Shown: positions 21,601-32,394, numbered from the stretch's first letter. The stretch: 64,000 nucleotides of DNA from Caenorhabditis remanei (GCF_010183535.1 NC_071330.1:13311717-13375716), one strand, 5' to 3'. Notes: generated by a model from the letters alone, not told the origin. Translations and numbers: made by a program.

Positions 21601-22159
21601 TTTAGGTAAATTAAAATAAAAACTTCTCTTTTCTATACTTTCCAAGGTCGGTAGGCCCGGATAATTGGCGTAAACTTCAACATTCATTTTTTCAAATTTT
21701 TTGAGACTTTGTAATTTTTTTCGCGAAAAAGTCAAGTTATCGACTATGATTCAGAATTAGAAGAAATTCTGAAAAATCATCAAAAAAAGGTCACATTTTC
21801 GAAAAAAAATTGAAAAAATTGCTTTTTTTTTTCGAAGCCAGGACTTCGGGCAGACCCCGGCAGATTCTCTAAATTTTCTCTCAGCCCGGGCATTGACGAG
21901 TTTTTAAAAAATCTGTCATGCCCTGAATACTTTCAACTTTTTCCGAAACCTGCTCTTCCTTTCAGCGATCACCTGGCAATTAAAGTCCATCACGGATAGA
22001 GCCAATAGAGATCTTCAACGTGGTCCTAAACCACCAGCAAAGTGTCGATTCTGTTTGAGGACAACGGATGGCATTGGCCACATCGCAATATTCGGCAACA
22101 ATTTGGGGCCGGTTCCCACAGATATAAATACTCGTGTGCTTCAGTACTTTTTTATGATT

Positions 22160-22465
22160 TACTGCTACCCTGAAGCAAAGTGTGTTCCCCGTCCAAACTC
22201 CCCAAAACCTTCGTATCCCTTTTGCCTTCTCCCTTTTTCTTCACCCTTTTATTATACTACGATTTATTACTCCCAATAAACTACATATACCACTAAACCT
22301 ATTATTACACCGACTCCAAGGAGACTCTAGAAACTCTAGGGTCCCGACACTCCCCCCTCAAACCTTCGTCTCCCCTTCTCCTTCCCTCCTTTTCTTCCCA
22401 TTTCATTATACTACATTTATCTTTCAATAAACTTAAATACCACTGAACCTATTCCGTACCGATTC
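22160..22465 (+). repeat. Two diverged tandem LTR-tail fragments
   Basis: Two successive stretches each run CCCTTTT...ATTATACTAC...CAATAAAC...TACCACTNAACCTATT followed by ACCGA. The CAATAAAC then TACCACTGAACC pattern recurs at 52740-53220, where it ends an LTR with a TATA box. These are therefore likely LTR 3' parts. Confidence 0.5.
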
Positions 22466-22830
22466 AATAAAAGTTTTAAAAAAAAATTATTTGAGGTATT
22501 ATAATCTGAAATAAAAATATAACTTCAGTCCTTGGATGTATCCCCACAATGTCATAAATACAAACGTGAAGACTTGATCTGAGCGGGCAACTAGAATTAA
22601 TGTCACACAGCTCTCTCTTTTTTCCAGTTGTTTATCTCTCTTATTATCTCATGAGCCGCTTTTGGTGTCTTCTCTCTCCATCTCTCATGCTATTTCAGTT
22701 TTCTAGCTGAAACGGAGCAGAAAGAGATCCCCCACCTCTGACGTAGGGCATATATTTTCAGTTTGTCTTCATTTATTGAATAAAAGTTTCAAGATAATAT
22801 AATACAAAGAAGACAAACAAATTATATGGT

Positions 22831-23133
22831 TCACCAGCCTCTCAGCATAAGGAGATAGAGACGACGTGGACGACGTAGTGGTTGAGTCGGCGGCGGCTCA
22901 ACAACCCCATTTCGATTCTCCTTGTTGGACTCCTTTTCTCTCTCGAATCTCAGTAGGATAGCATATTCGCGGAAAACTTCGACACGGTCTTTCAGTGGAT
23001 GGTTGTCGAATTGACGCAAGACTTCGAGAAACGCCTCGGTCTTCGAATTCATATCTTCTGGATTTGCTTCTATCATCGCAGTGAAAGTTGGCTCGATGAC
23101 GTCGAACATTGCAGCGAACTGATCCGAGTTCAT
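22831..23133 (-). CDS. Small conserved-looking protein, paralogue 1
   Basis: A 100-aa single-exon frame. The ATG follows AAATTTCCAG by one base, the arrangement expected of a splice-leader acceptor; this decided the start over an ATG 7 codons upstream. The sequence is charged and helical: DVIEPTFTAMIEANPED, then EAFLEVLRQFDNHP, REYAILLRFEREKES, and a Pro/Arg-rich C-terminus. It is clearly related to the protein at 25241-25531 (IDPHFGKLLEAKPEDL, DVFLNHLKRFDDHP). AATAAA lies 55 bp past the stop. Function unknown; no signal peptide or membrane segment. Confidence 0.65.
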   Translation of the reverse strand: MNSDQFAAMFDVIEPTFTAMIEANPEDMNSKTEAFLEVLRQFDNHPLKDRVEVFREYAILLRFEREKESNKENRNGVVEPPPTQPLRRPRRLYLLMLRGW

Positions 23134-23246
23134 TCTGGAAATTTGTACTGTCAAAACGGAGAAGGGACGTTTTAAAACTAGCCGATTTAGAACTAACTCA
23201 CTAGGACCCGTATCATTGGAAAGCTGAAATCACGCTGATTTAAAAT

Positions 23247-23594
23247 ACCGTAAAAACTGTATTAGAGCGACATGTCGCTCTATTTTTCGAACAGGTTTTT
23301 GTTTTCGTTCTATTAGAGGCTGTCGTTCTACTAGAGGCTGTCGGTTTATTTTTCGAACGAAGTTCTAAAAGTCAGTCAGGTTCGATTTATGCGAATAAAA
23401 GTGAAATCAGAAGAAAGAAACATGAAAAATTAATGAAAAAACAACGAAAATACCCAAAAACAGAGTGTCGGTCTATTAGAGGCTGTCGTTCTACTAGAGG
23501 CTGTCGCTCTATTTTTCGAAGCTTAATTCGGCTGTCGTTCTATTAGAGGTGTCGTTATATTAAAGGTGTCGCTCTAATACAGTTTTTACGGTAT
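23247..23594. mobile_element. TA-flanked MITE with CCGTAAAAACTGTATTAGAG ends
   Basis: Terminal inverted repeats of about 25 bp (CCGTAAAAACTGTATTAGAG) bounded by TA on both sides, as in Tc1/mariner-type MITEs. The interior repeats TCGTTCTAYTAGAGGCTG several times. It has landed inside a half-decayed copy of the 19610-type element, whose halves flank it (23190-23246 and 23595-23710). Confidence 0.8.
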
Positions 23595-23710
23595 ATGTCA
23601 CTTTTTTTCCTAACTGGTTTTTCTCGAATACCACGCTTCGAGAGCTAAAACTGAATATATATTCTGATCAGCGTTTTCTCAGCTTTCCAATTATATAGGA
23701 CACGTCCCAT

Positions 23711-24399
23711 ATTGTTTCACTTCGGAATGATTAATTCAATAGAAAGAAAAAAAACGAGAAAAAGGGTAGTCAAGAAGCCCGCTGCATAAAAAATGCATAG
23801 CAACTGAATCCCCGTCGCGCACGGCTCCGTCCATTCCTCTCTTCTCATGTTTCCCCTTGAGCTCCACTTTTCCCCCTTTAGCCCCCATTCTCCGTGATAA
23901 GCACTTTTTCTCTTTCGTGTTATGTGTTTCAGCACTCTCTCGTTCTCTAGCTGGAAATAGAAAAAATGAAAGATGGGCGGTTGTTAGAGAGCTAGAGAAG
24001 CAAATACGGGCTCACCTGCAGAAGAAGCGTAATTTGCGTAAAAACCAAAGAAAGAGTATGAAAATTTGAAAAACAATTATACACTATTGGGCATAAAGAC
24101 GCTACATTTCCAGTTTTTTAGTTGAAAATGAAGAACTTTAAGTTGGAAATTCGCAAAAATTGAAGAAAAAACAGCTGAAATTAGTATTTCATTTTTAACG
24201 CCAAAATGGGATTTTTACATCGAAACAACCGGAAAATTCCATTTTTAACTATTCAAAACCAATTTTTCCATGTCGGGAACCATATTTTATAGCAAAACCC
24301 CAAAAACCAGACTTGGCCAAGAAGGTCAAGATGCATATGAGAATGGATACCAGGGTTCGCTACCGCTTGTGGTCTTTTCCGTCTTTAATTTATTTTATC
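23711..24399. other. Intergenic, no gene seen
   Basis: Mixed AT-rich sequence, with a CT-rich part near 23830-23890. No repeats beyond short A/T runs recognised. Confidence 0.4.
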
Positions 24400-24722
24400 T
24401 TCTAGATCAAATCTAGCGCTTCACTTTTGTAGTTGAAAACTTTTTTGTACGGACACTCCCTAGAGAGTTATGGTCATTTTAAGACGACAGCTCGAAAACC
24501 GCACTATTTTGCACTGAAATTGGTCGACTTGAGGGAGAAATTACTTTGACAATGTGTAACTTGCTAGGAAGTGCCCGTACAGAAAAGTGGTCAACTACAA
24601 AAGTGAAGCTCTACCTTTGTTCTGTATAATTCATTAAAAATCTACTTTGTGAGACAACCAGTGTAACCACGACACCCTCTCGAAGTTTGCAATTTTCGAC
24701 TGAAAATGACCAAAGTTGTTGG
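24400..24722. mobile_element. Palindromic MITE of the GGACACTCCCTAGAG family, partial
   Basis: Central arms TACGGACACTCCCTAGAG and the inverted AGGAAGTGCCCGTAC, with outer GTAGAGCTTCACTTTTGTAG arms. The right outer part extends to GACTGAAAATGACCAAAG; the left outer part is missing or decayed. Confidence 0.65.
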
Positions 24723-25240
24723 AATTCTGAGGAAGAGAAATGCGAAAACTTGAGGAATTAAGCTTGAAATTAAAAGATTCTTCTGTTGTAAAATTGAAAA
24801 GTTATGGAAAATTTTTCAAACTGACGTATCTCAATCAGATGAGGTTCAAACTTGATAAAATCTTTATTTTTGAAATCAGCACAGTAACCCAATTCGCTAT
24901 AAATCTAGGTATGATTATACTCATTTGGAAGGTCTTGACTTGATGAATCTAAAAAGTTGGTTAAAATTTAAAAAAAAAACTGAAATTATACCCAGATTCA
25001 TGCCGTTTTTCCAGGATTTTCGAAACGTTTCTAAAATCTGTAACTTTGTCAGTTTTTGCTAGAAAATTATGGTTTTTATTGGAAAATGTGTGAAATTTAT
25101 TGAATTTTTTCTGAAAAATCCTAAGTGACGATCTGGCGCGTCTTTGACGTGGTTTCTTTCTTTCATCATTTATTGAGCATCATTTATTTAGATGTTTGAA
25201 TCACAAAGTAATCACATGAAAAAAAAACCAAAGATTGAGA
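24723..25240. other. Intergenic, no gene seen
   Basis: AT-rich, no repeat recognised apart from AATAAA-like signals on the minus strand (about 25169, 25187) that can serve the gene at 25241. Confidence 0.4.
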
Positions 25241-25531
25241 TCATTCACTGCTGTTGAGTTGCTTGACCATTCCCCTCCTCCTCACTCCCTCATTCACATT
25301 TTTCTCTTTCTCCGCATCCCTCTCTCGCTTCTCCTTCAGAAACAGAGCACACTGTCGGTAAGTGATAAGGACTTGTCGGTCTGGATGATCATCGAATCGC
25401 TTCAAATGGTTGAGAAACACGTCGATCGCCTGAGATAGGTCTTCTGGTTTCGCTTCCAAAAGTTTCCCGAAGTGTGGATCGATGAGAGGGACGAGGTTTG
25501 ATCCGGAGATCCGTTCGGTGAATGCTTCCAT
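25241..25531 (-). CDS. Small conserved-looking protein, paralogue 2
   Basis: A 96-aa single-exon frame, paralogous over ~70 residues to 22831-23133: LVPLIDPHFGKLLEAKPED, FLNHLKRFDDHPDRQV, QCALFLKEKRERDAEKEK. The ATG again follows AAATTTCCAG by one base, so the acceptor-ATG arrangement is conserved between the two. Divergence mainly at the ends with a conserved core suggests both were under protein-level constraint. Function unknown; the high charge suggests a soluble protein. Confidence 0.65.
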   Translation of the reverse strand: MEAFTERISGSNLVPLIDPHFGKLLEAKPEDLSQAIDVFLNHLKRFDDHPDRQVLITYRQCALFLKEKRERDAEKEKNVNEGVRRRGMVKQLNSSE

Positions 25532-25589
25532 TCTGGAAATTTAAAAGGGATGATTTGGCGGTTTGCGGTGGTAACCCTTTTCAAAATAT

Positions 25590-26465
25590 TCCCTTTTTAG
25601 AACCGTTGTTTGCAAAGTTACCGTGCAGTAAGATTTACAACTTTGGCTGTTTTCAGTTGAAAATGTCCAAATTTAAGAGTGTGACACGGCCTCCCTAATA
25701 GTCTCACAATATTGACTGTTTATGCAGTGTATAGATCACAAATAGAGCTTTATTTTTGTGGTTGACAACTTTTTGTTAGCACCGCCCACTTTTGAGAAAG
25801 AAAAAAATTGAAACCGGCAATGAGAAACATCGCGTTTTCTTGCTTAACGGACCTACCATTTTTAAAGGTGCATATCTCAAAAGTGGGCGGAGCTAACAAA
25901 AAGTCGTTAACTACAGAAATGAAGCTCTACCTTTGAACTATATGATCTATCAAAAATTTTACTTAGTGGAACAATCCGTGATACCGTAACACCCTCTCAA
26001 AGTTTTGTCATTTTCAACTGGATACAGCCAATGTTATATGGGGCAAAACTTCAAAGCAGTGTAACTCTGCAGTGTAAAAAGCTAGAAAAAAATTGTCAAC
26101 TACAAAAATATAGTAAATTTTAAGGACTTTATTTTCGTAGTAGACAACTTTTTGCTAGCTCCGCCCACTTCTGAGATACGCGTCTTTGAAAACGGCAGAA
26201 AACTTGCTTCACGGACCTACCATCTTTAAAGACGCGTATCTCAAAAGTGGGCGGAGCTAACAAAAAGTTGTTAACTACAAAATGAAGCTCTACTTTTGAA
26301 CTATTTAATCGATTAACAATTTTACTTGGTGGAACAATCCGTGATACCGTAACACCTTTTCAAAGTTGGTCATTTTCAACTAAAAACAGCCAATTTGTAA
26401 ATCTTACTGAAAGGTACTGTACGTCCAATGAGAACTTGAAAAACAACGGTTCTAAAAAGGGAAAG
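25590..26465. mobile_element. Long nested palindrome, ~870 bp
   Basis: Outer arms: CCCTTTTTAGAACCGTTG on the left returns inverted at 26440-26465. Next inside are CAGTAAGATTTACAA and TTGGCTGTTTTCAGTTGAAA arms. Inside those are two smaller inverted repeats with GTGGGCGGAGCTAACAAAAA. It looks like one palindromic element that took up another of the same general type. Confidence 0.7.
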
Positions 26466-27743
26466 TTCCAAACAACCCGAAAAATGTTCAAAAAAAGAAC
26501 AAAAAGAGCAAAATAAGAGAACCCGGCTCCCCATTTCTTCTCTCTTTTTCTCTCACACTCTCCACACCCCAACTGCTCTTTTTCTCCCGGCATACGCCTT
26601 CCGGGTTCTAGAAAAAAACGTATTTCTCTCTTATCAAGAGTACACCACACTATTTTCATTGTGTTTTGTTTCTCTTTCCCGTCGGCAGTTGAATTGGTAT
26701 TGAATTCAGTTTTCTCTGCCAGTGTTTTTTTATGTGGACCGGTTGAGACGAGAAGAGAAGGGAAAATGAAGAAGGGAAGACGGGGGCAGACTTTCCAGAA
26801 TGTGAATGGAAACGAAAAGAATGGAGTTCAAAAATAAAAACAAAAGCACATAAGGGTTTAGAGTATTTTGAGGGCCGGGATGGGCCGAAATCGGGATTTT
26901 TCTTGGCTCGTGGTTTGAAATTCAAAAATTTCAACGAATTTTTTGAATTTTTCGGAAAACGTAGAATATTTTACTAAACCACGGTCTCCCACAGAACGAG
27001 AAAGAATTGAATGTGAAGCCCATTTTTTTAAATTCAATTCTTTAACTTTTTGCACTGAAATTGCAGTATTTTCAGATTTTCAGACGGCGCAATAGATGAA
27101 AAAGGTCTCATTTATCAGAACTGCAGAAAATAAAATTCTTTATTTCACAAGCCAGAAAACGTGAATTTTGGTCGGAAAATGACTAAAACGTCCGATTTTT
27201 GAGACTGGCTCTTCATCGGAGCCCACAACCACGGATCCGCGGCTCGAACAGAGCCTATATCACATTTCTGTGAAGAACCACGCGTCTGGCGTGTCAAAAT
27301 TCGAACTTCTGTCGCAATTTCGGTCAGGGGATGTAAAAATTTTGAGAGACTGCTGATAAAATTCAATTTTCAACATTTCACCTCAATTCTCATTTACTAG
27401 AGTAGTTTTGCCATTACACTAATGTAACATCAAATCAAAAAATGCGGTTTTGACGTCTGAAAACCTGAGAATACAGGATTTTCACAGCAAAAAAGCAAAA
27501 TAATTGACCTAAAATGTGGAAAAACCCGCAAAAAATAAGCAACGTGAGTTAGGAGATGAAAAAATAAGGCTCCGCGACAATTCGCAACTACCACGTTTCG
27601 CAGAGAACTAGCAATAGTTTAACCTAGTTTTGTCAGAAACCGGGTCAGACAACTTTTTCTTCAATTTAATTGTATTCAAATATGTTTCCAGACCTTTCGG
27701 GATACTCAACATTTTCAACAGACCCAAATATGCAAATGCGGTG
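26466..27743. other. Intergenic, no gene seen
   Basis: AT-rich. A remnant of the GGCC family (GAGGGCCGGGATGGGCCGAA) is at about 26870. No convincing exon was found on either strand. Confidence 0.4.
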
Positions 27744-27802
27744 TAGTTGCGAAACGTCGTGGTTGCGAAATGTCATAGTTGCGAAACGTAACAGTTGCGA
27801 AA
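27744..27802 (+). repeat. Four tandem GTTGCGAAAYGT units
   Basis: AGTTGCGAAACGT occurs four times at ~16-bp spacing with small changes. A looser inverted match (CGCAACTACCACGTTTCGC) lies at 27581-27600. Confidence 0.75.
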
Positions 27803-28390
27803 TATCGCGGAGCCAAAAATTAATGAGGAATAATGTTAAAATTGACGTTTTTTTTTCACTTTTCAGGTAAAAACTGCAAATTTTGAGAGTGCTAAACGGC
27901 GTCACCCAGGGCCAAAAAGGGCTATTTTTTAAATTAAATTTTTTAATAATTTACAATCCCCAGAGACTTATGGCTTGGAAAAGTCGAATAGCTCAAAATA
28001 TTCCTACTTGGTCAATTAGATTGACTACTTATCTGCTATTTGGTTTTATGACTTCTAAAATTATAATTAATTCTCTCTTCCTTGACGACTTGCAGCGAAT
28101 AGTAAACAGTCAGTATAATAACTATTTATTATCAGAAGAAAGAATATAAAATAAATATATATGGGCGAATAGGACGATGGGGGAATTGGAGAGTAGAGGT
28201 GACTCTCTTAGATTGCAAGTGACGACCTGTCCCTTTGGACAGGCTTCTGGGCGAGAACTATGAGACGCAGACATAAAAAGTAGTAAAGGGGGCGGGGACT
28301 CATAGTTAAATAGAAAAGGGTATGATATACAATTACTATAATAGGAGATATAGATAAAACATTATTTCAAAAGCATTTTTTAAAATTGTT

Positions 28391-28711
28391 TCATAAACTA
28401 AGAATAGAATAAAAAAGTCTAATATAAATGTATCTTTTCCAGGCGTTGGTCATATTGACTTTCTTTTCGAGCTCATCCGACTCTGCGTTGACTTGCAAGT
28501 GAGCATGCCTTCTGTTTCTTATTATCATTGCTATCATCTTTATCAGACACAACAAGATGGTGATGATTATTCGAAGTATTCCTTTTATGACTGCAATTCC
28601 CAATCTTGTGATGACAATGAGTGTGACAATGAAGACTGTTTTCATGTACGTCATGTAGCCCTTCCTGTAGATCTGGGAGGTTGATTTCATTGTAGATGGT
28701 TGTGTTGCCAT
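28391..28711 (-). CDS. Possible small membrane protein
   Basis: A 106-aa frame with two hydrophobic stretches (FIVTLIVITRLGIAVI and IIITILLCLIKMIAMII) followed by a basic RNRRHAH and a polar tail. The ATG lies in AATGGCAACACAACC. No acceptor, homologue or codon bias supports it strongly, so it may be chance. If real, it would be a two-pass membrane peptide of unknown role. Confidence 0.25.
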   Translation of the reverse strand: MATQPSTMKSTSQIYRKGYMTYMKTVFIVTLIVITRLGIAVIKGILRIIITILLCLIKMIAMIIRNRRHAHLQVNAESDELEKKVNMTNAWKRYIYIRLFYSILSL

Positions 28712-29639
28712 TCAACAGACGGTGTATTGATGTCCAGAATGAATCTGAGTACTTGAGTACTCCGGTGGTTTCGCCGAAGTTGACTTTTTAAGCTGGTGGC
28801 GACAGAACTGCAACTGGTTTTGTATCCTGCAACAAAATTGATTCAAAATGAGTTTTAAAATTAAATCAAAAGGTGAATGTGCATGATAATTCAAGCACTT
28901 TGAATTAAAATTAAATGTTGTCAGAAAATGAGTACCCATTTTTTAATCCGGCCCGATTTTTGACAAGTCTGGTCTACATTGTTACAATTTTGTCCAAAAT
29001 GTTTGATGAGGTTTAAAAAGCCAATTCCTAACTTTCAACGGGTTTTTACAGAATTCCCTCCAAAACTTGTGTATTTCTGACCAAAGTCTTTGAAAAATGC
29101 TCACCAGTTGTCACTCCACTCGCAACTCTATAAAAGAAAGAATACAAACAAGAATTCAAATGAAATACGGAGACGTTTTTTCGACAAGCCATTCAGTAGG
29201 CTATCTTTGAAGCATAACTGACCAGATTGTTTCGCCGGAAAAAAACCTTGAGAAGTAAGAAATAGAGGAGAAACAGATTGTTAGAGATCAACCGGGTCGT
29301 TGTCGGGTGACCATTTTCTTTTTCGATGATTCATACACTTCTGATTCATGTTACACATTTCTAAAACATAAAGCTTCCTCCTTTTCGTTCTATTAAATTG
29401 AGAACAGCCGTTTTGTACACTCTGGCGCGCCCTTGGCGTGTTTCTCTCTCTTGAAGCTGAAGAATATAGTTTAGTATGAAACTGAAAATGAAAGGAGCGT
29501 TAGTAGAATAAAAATTGAAAACGGTTTCTGACATTAAAAAATATTAATTCTTTAAATTATAAATCTTTAACAAAAATGATAATTCTAGTGGGTCTGAGTC
29601 ATGAATTGATAATACTAAGTGGGTCTTTCTACAAAATCT
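28712..29639. other. Intergenic, no gene seen
   Basis: Includes a small GGCC-family end (TCCGGCCCG...TTGACAAGTCTGG, about 28949-28972). A word GCCATTCAGTAGGCT at about 29191 recurs at 53416. Otherwise unremarkable. Confidence 0.4.
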
Positions 29640-30806
29640 TAAAAGTTCTCATGCTAGACATCCTCCGGGAGCGACAATGTACATAAGACGAAATGTTTCA
29701 GCCCCAGTTTTCCCAGAAGTCGACGGAATGAAAGCAATGGGAATAATATGCAATTTAAAATCTTCGTCGACAAAGCTGGAATAAATACTCAACTAGTTGA
29801 CGATGTGCTTGCCGTGGTCAACAAGTAATTGCACCCGATTTTTTGCAATATATGGACGAAGATAAGTATAAGCCTTTTCAATCAACTCTTCAGCTAAGGT
29901 TTCCGAATACTTTTGAACTGTTAGTCTGCAGGGAAGTTGTTTTTTCGCCTCAATTCCGTATCCAGAACTTTTGAAACAAATGAGAAGTTAGATGATTTCA
30001 AAACCGAAATTGAAACTCACGTGGCATTCAAAACGTTAACAATTAACTTTTTCATTGCCTCCGAAGCCATATGGTTACCGTAAATACTGTATTATAACGG
30101 CATGCCGTTATATTTTTCAACTGGTTCCCAGAGAAGTTTTGTGCTTTCAGAAACTCATTAAAATTAAACGGAAAAACATTTTTGAACGTTCTATTTGTTA
30201 ATTTAGAAGTTGCTTAGCACGTTGCTTCTAATAAAAACCAAGGAAGGCCACAGGGATAATCATATTCATGAATTCTGAGTATAGGCGGGGTGCCGTTATA
30301 TTACAGGTGCCGTTATAATACAGTATTTACGGTATACGAGCGACCCGATTCCAGACAATATTTCGCAAGTGCTTGAATTAAACTGGTTACTTCTTTTTCT
30401 TTAAGTTTCTTCTTATTATATGAGTCCAGCGTTTTCTGAGTAGAAGTAGGCGGAACCGATATTTTTGATCCTGTCTCATTTTTATTCTCTTCAGAAGACT
30501 TTGGTCTCTTGGAACATCTCTCATGCAAATGACGACGGATATGATTTCCATCCGATTTCGATAACAGCTGAGAGCACTGCAAGCATACTACTTTATTCGT
30601 CGCTTCAAATTCTCCACCATCTGTTTCTTTTAGAATTTTTAGAATTTCATCAAATTTGAACATTTCACCCTGAAGAGTTAAAAAATTATCTGAAGGTTTC
30701 AGTTCATTTAACTTACGTATCTGGTCGATGCATGTTTGTTGTTCACCAACTTTTGAAGAAGTTTTTCTTCCTTTAAAACAGCAGAGTCTCTTTTGCGACT
30801 CGTCAT
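29640..30806 (-). pseudogene. hAT-family transposase-like gene, broken
   Basis: Exon 1 (30806-30717) begins MTSRKRDSAV. Exon 2 (30669-30021, minus a MITE) carries a BED-type zinc finger, VVCLQCSQLLSKSDGNHIRRH, then the hAT segment VTSLIQALAKYCLESGRSY; after a 257-bp MITE the frame continues NHMASEAMKKLIVNVLNAT to a GTGAGT donor. Exon 3 (about 29966 on) reads KKQLPCRLTVQKYSETL, then RPYIAKNRVQLLVDHG, HIVN, a TAG stop (29793-29795), and after it FVDEDFKLHIIPIAF, the usual hAT order. The rest of the transposase is not seen. One nonsense codon, the insertion and truncation make it a pseudogene. It could once have been a hAT element or a domesticated hAT-derived gene, because it is spliced. Confidence 0.7.
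30078..30332. mobile_element. TA-flanked MITE inside the hAT-like exon
   Basis: Ends CCGTAAATACTGTATTATAA inverted at both sides, bounded by TA. Interior GGCATGCCGTTATA and GGTGCCGTTATA words. Removing it and one TA restores the hAT reading frame across GRSY/NHMASEA. Related to the 23247 element by its CCGTAAAnACTGTATTA end. Confidence 0.85.
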
Positions 30807-31008
30807 AATAACTGTCAACAATTACAACGGCGATAATAGGCGGAAAATATAAACCTGTAGTTATATTCGCAACAGCGAAAAAAATTAGTGTCGATTTACG
30901 CAGTAAACTGTAAGCGTGCGTAATTTCGGACCATCGTTTCAGTTCATCTCATTTTCCAATTCCAATTGCAGTGAAATTTTTGAATTCGATAAAAAATACA
31001 ATTTTTTG

Positions 31009-31088
31009 AACCGGGCCGACCGGGCCGGGTCGGGCCGCCAAACTTCCCCACCGGCCCGGCCCGGCCCGGCCGATATTTTGCAAGTATG
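31009..31088. mobile_element. GGCC-rich palindromic element, copy D (short)
   Basis: CCGGGCCGACCGGGCCGGG, a short spacer, then CCGGCCCGGCCCGGCC and the family end TTTTGCAAGTATG. The left boundary is unclear. Comparison with the inverted copy near 49398 shows similarity resuming right after this element, which marks its right end. Confidence 0.65.
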
Positions 31089-31215
31089 TGAAAAAACCAG
31101 ATACAACACTCTCCAAAACTTCGGACCTTCTCAAATTTGGGAAAACAGTCTGATTAGAGGACGCACCTGTCCTTCTTCTTTTTCGTTTGATTAGTCATGT
31201 TTTTACAAACGGATC
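31083..31215 (+). repeat. Inverted-repeat partner 1 (pairs with 49258-49395)
   Basis: About 130 bp including AAAACTTCGGACCTTCTCAA, GATTAGAGGACGCACCTGTC and TTTGATTAGTCATGTTTT. The reverse complement is present at 49258-49395 with a 12-bp indel and few substitutions. Together they bracket the satellite array. Confidence 0.75.
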
Positions 31216-31585
31216 GTATGGAAGCGGTCAAGTCTTCAATTCGAGATGCAACAAAAGTATTTGCAACGTTCCAAAACGATGTCAGTGGACAACTCGCTGG
31301 ACAGTCAATGGACAAGCTCGACTTCCTAAGACCCTACCGCGACAACAAAACGGAAGGAATTTGTTGGAAAGTATGGTGATTACCAAAAGGTGAAAACCAA
31401 AGCTCTTGATTCTATTGAACAGCTTCATGTTCTCCATGTTGTCGCCAGGAACAGATTGCTTCAAATGGATGTTCTGGATGGACATATAAAATGTCCCTTT
31501 GCCCGCCGGACATTATCCGTTCCGTGTGATCCATCGGATATCTTGACTGAACATCCGGCACCACACATCACCACTAATGGCTAAA
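31197..31585 (+). other. Possible decayed coding fragment
   Basis: Two short frames, MFLQTDRMEAVKSS... (to 31379) and a following one with LHVLHVVARNRLLQM and HIKCPFARRTLSVPC (to 31584), are close and could be parts of one gene split by a frame break. No known domain was recognised. AT-rich 3' flank follows. Confidence 0.25.
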
Positions 31586-31697
31586 AAATACTCGATTTTT
31601 CACTGTATTATACATCTCCCACTTTCTTTCCCCCTTCTCAATCTTAAGATTCAAAGTTGCAAGTTATTCTTTTGATTCTATATGATAAACTTCTCAC

Positions 31698-32207
31698 CAG
31701 AGCTGTGCGGAAGTAAAATTTTTGAAAAGGGAAGAAGGAAGAAGGAAGAAGGAAGTAACTTTTTGAAAAGGGAAGAAGGAAGAAGGAAGAAAAAAGTGAA
31801 AAAAAGCCCGGAAGAAGGAAGAAGGAAGAAAGAAGGAAGGAATAAAGAAGGAAGAAGGAAGTTGAGTTTCGAACCGGGAAATCGGAAGTTAATTTTGAAA
31901 ATGACAAATTTGAGGAAACTTTTTTCCAGTCATCTCTGAAAACGAATTTTGATGTTGTTTCATACAAAATTCCGTCAAAAACCACCAAAATTCCGCTAAA
32001 ATTCCGTCGAAAATTACAAAATTTTAGTAAACTTTTCAACGGAAGAAGGAACAAGGAAGAAGGAAGTAAAATTTTTGAAAAGGAAGAAGGAAGAAGGAAG
32101 AAGGAAGTGAAATTTTCAAAAAGGAAGAAGGAAGAAGGAATAAAAACGTGAAAAAAGCCCGGAAGAAGGAAGAAGGAAGTCGAAGGAAGGAATTCCGCAC
32201 AGCTCTG
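31698..32207. mobile_element. hAT-like MITE with internal GGAAGAA repeats, copy 3
   Basis: Both ends read CAGAGCTGTGCGGAA inward, a perfect 15-bp inverted repeat. Perfect 8-bp direct duplications CTTCTCAC flank it (31690-31697, 32208-32215). The interior is dominated by GGAAGAAGGAAGAA runs in blocks separated by TAAAATTTTTGAAAAG. Non-coding; frames through the purine runs are artefacts. Confidence 0.9.
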
Positions 32208-32394
32208 CTTCTCACTTTATCACATTGCAATCAAGTTACCTTTTACCACATTTTTTTCTAATACTATGTCTTGAGGGCAAAAACTTTTTTATGTATTCGT
32301 AATCAGCGTTTTGTCAGCTTTCGAATAATTTAAATCACGCTTCCCAGTCGTTTGATGACTTCCCTCAGTGAGTCTGGATTTCACCAAAATCATA

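Noticed and set aside
31682..32230. Frames on both strands rich in Lys/Glu/Arg or Ser/Leu/Phe
   Set aside because: They are translations of GGAAGAA runs inside the hAT-like MITE.
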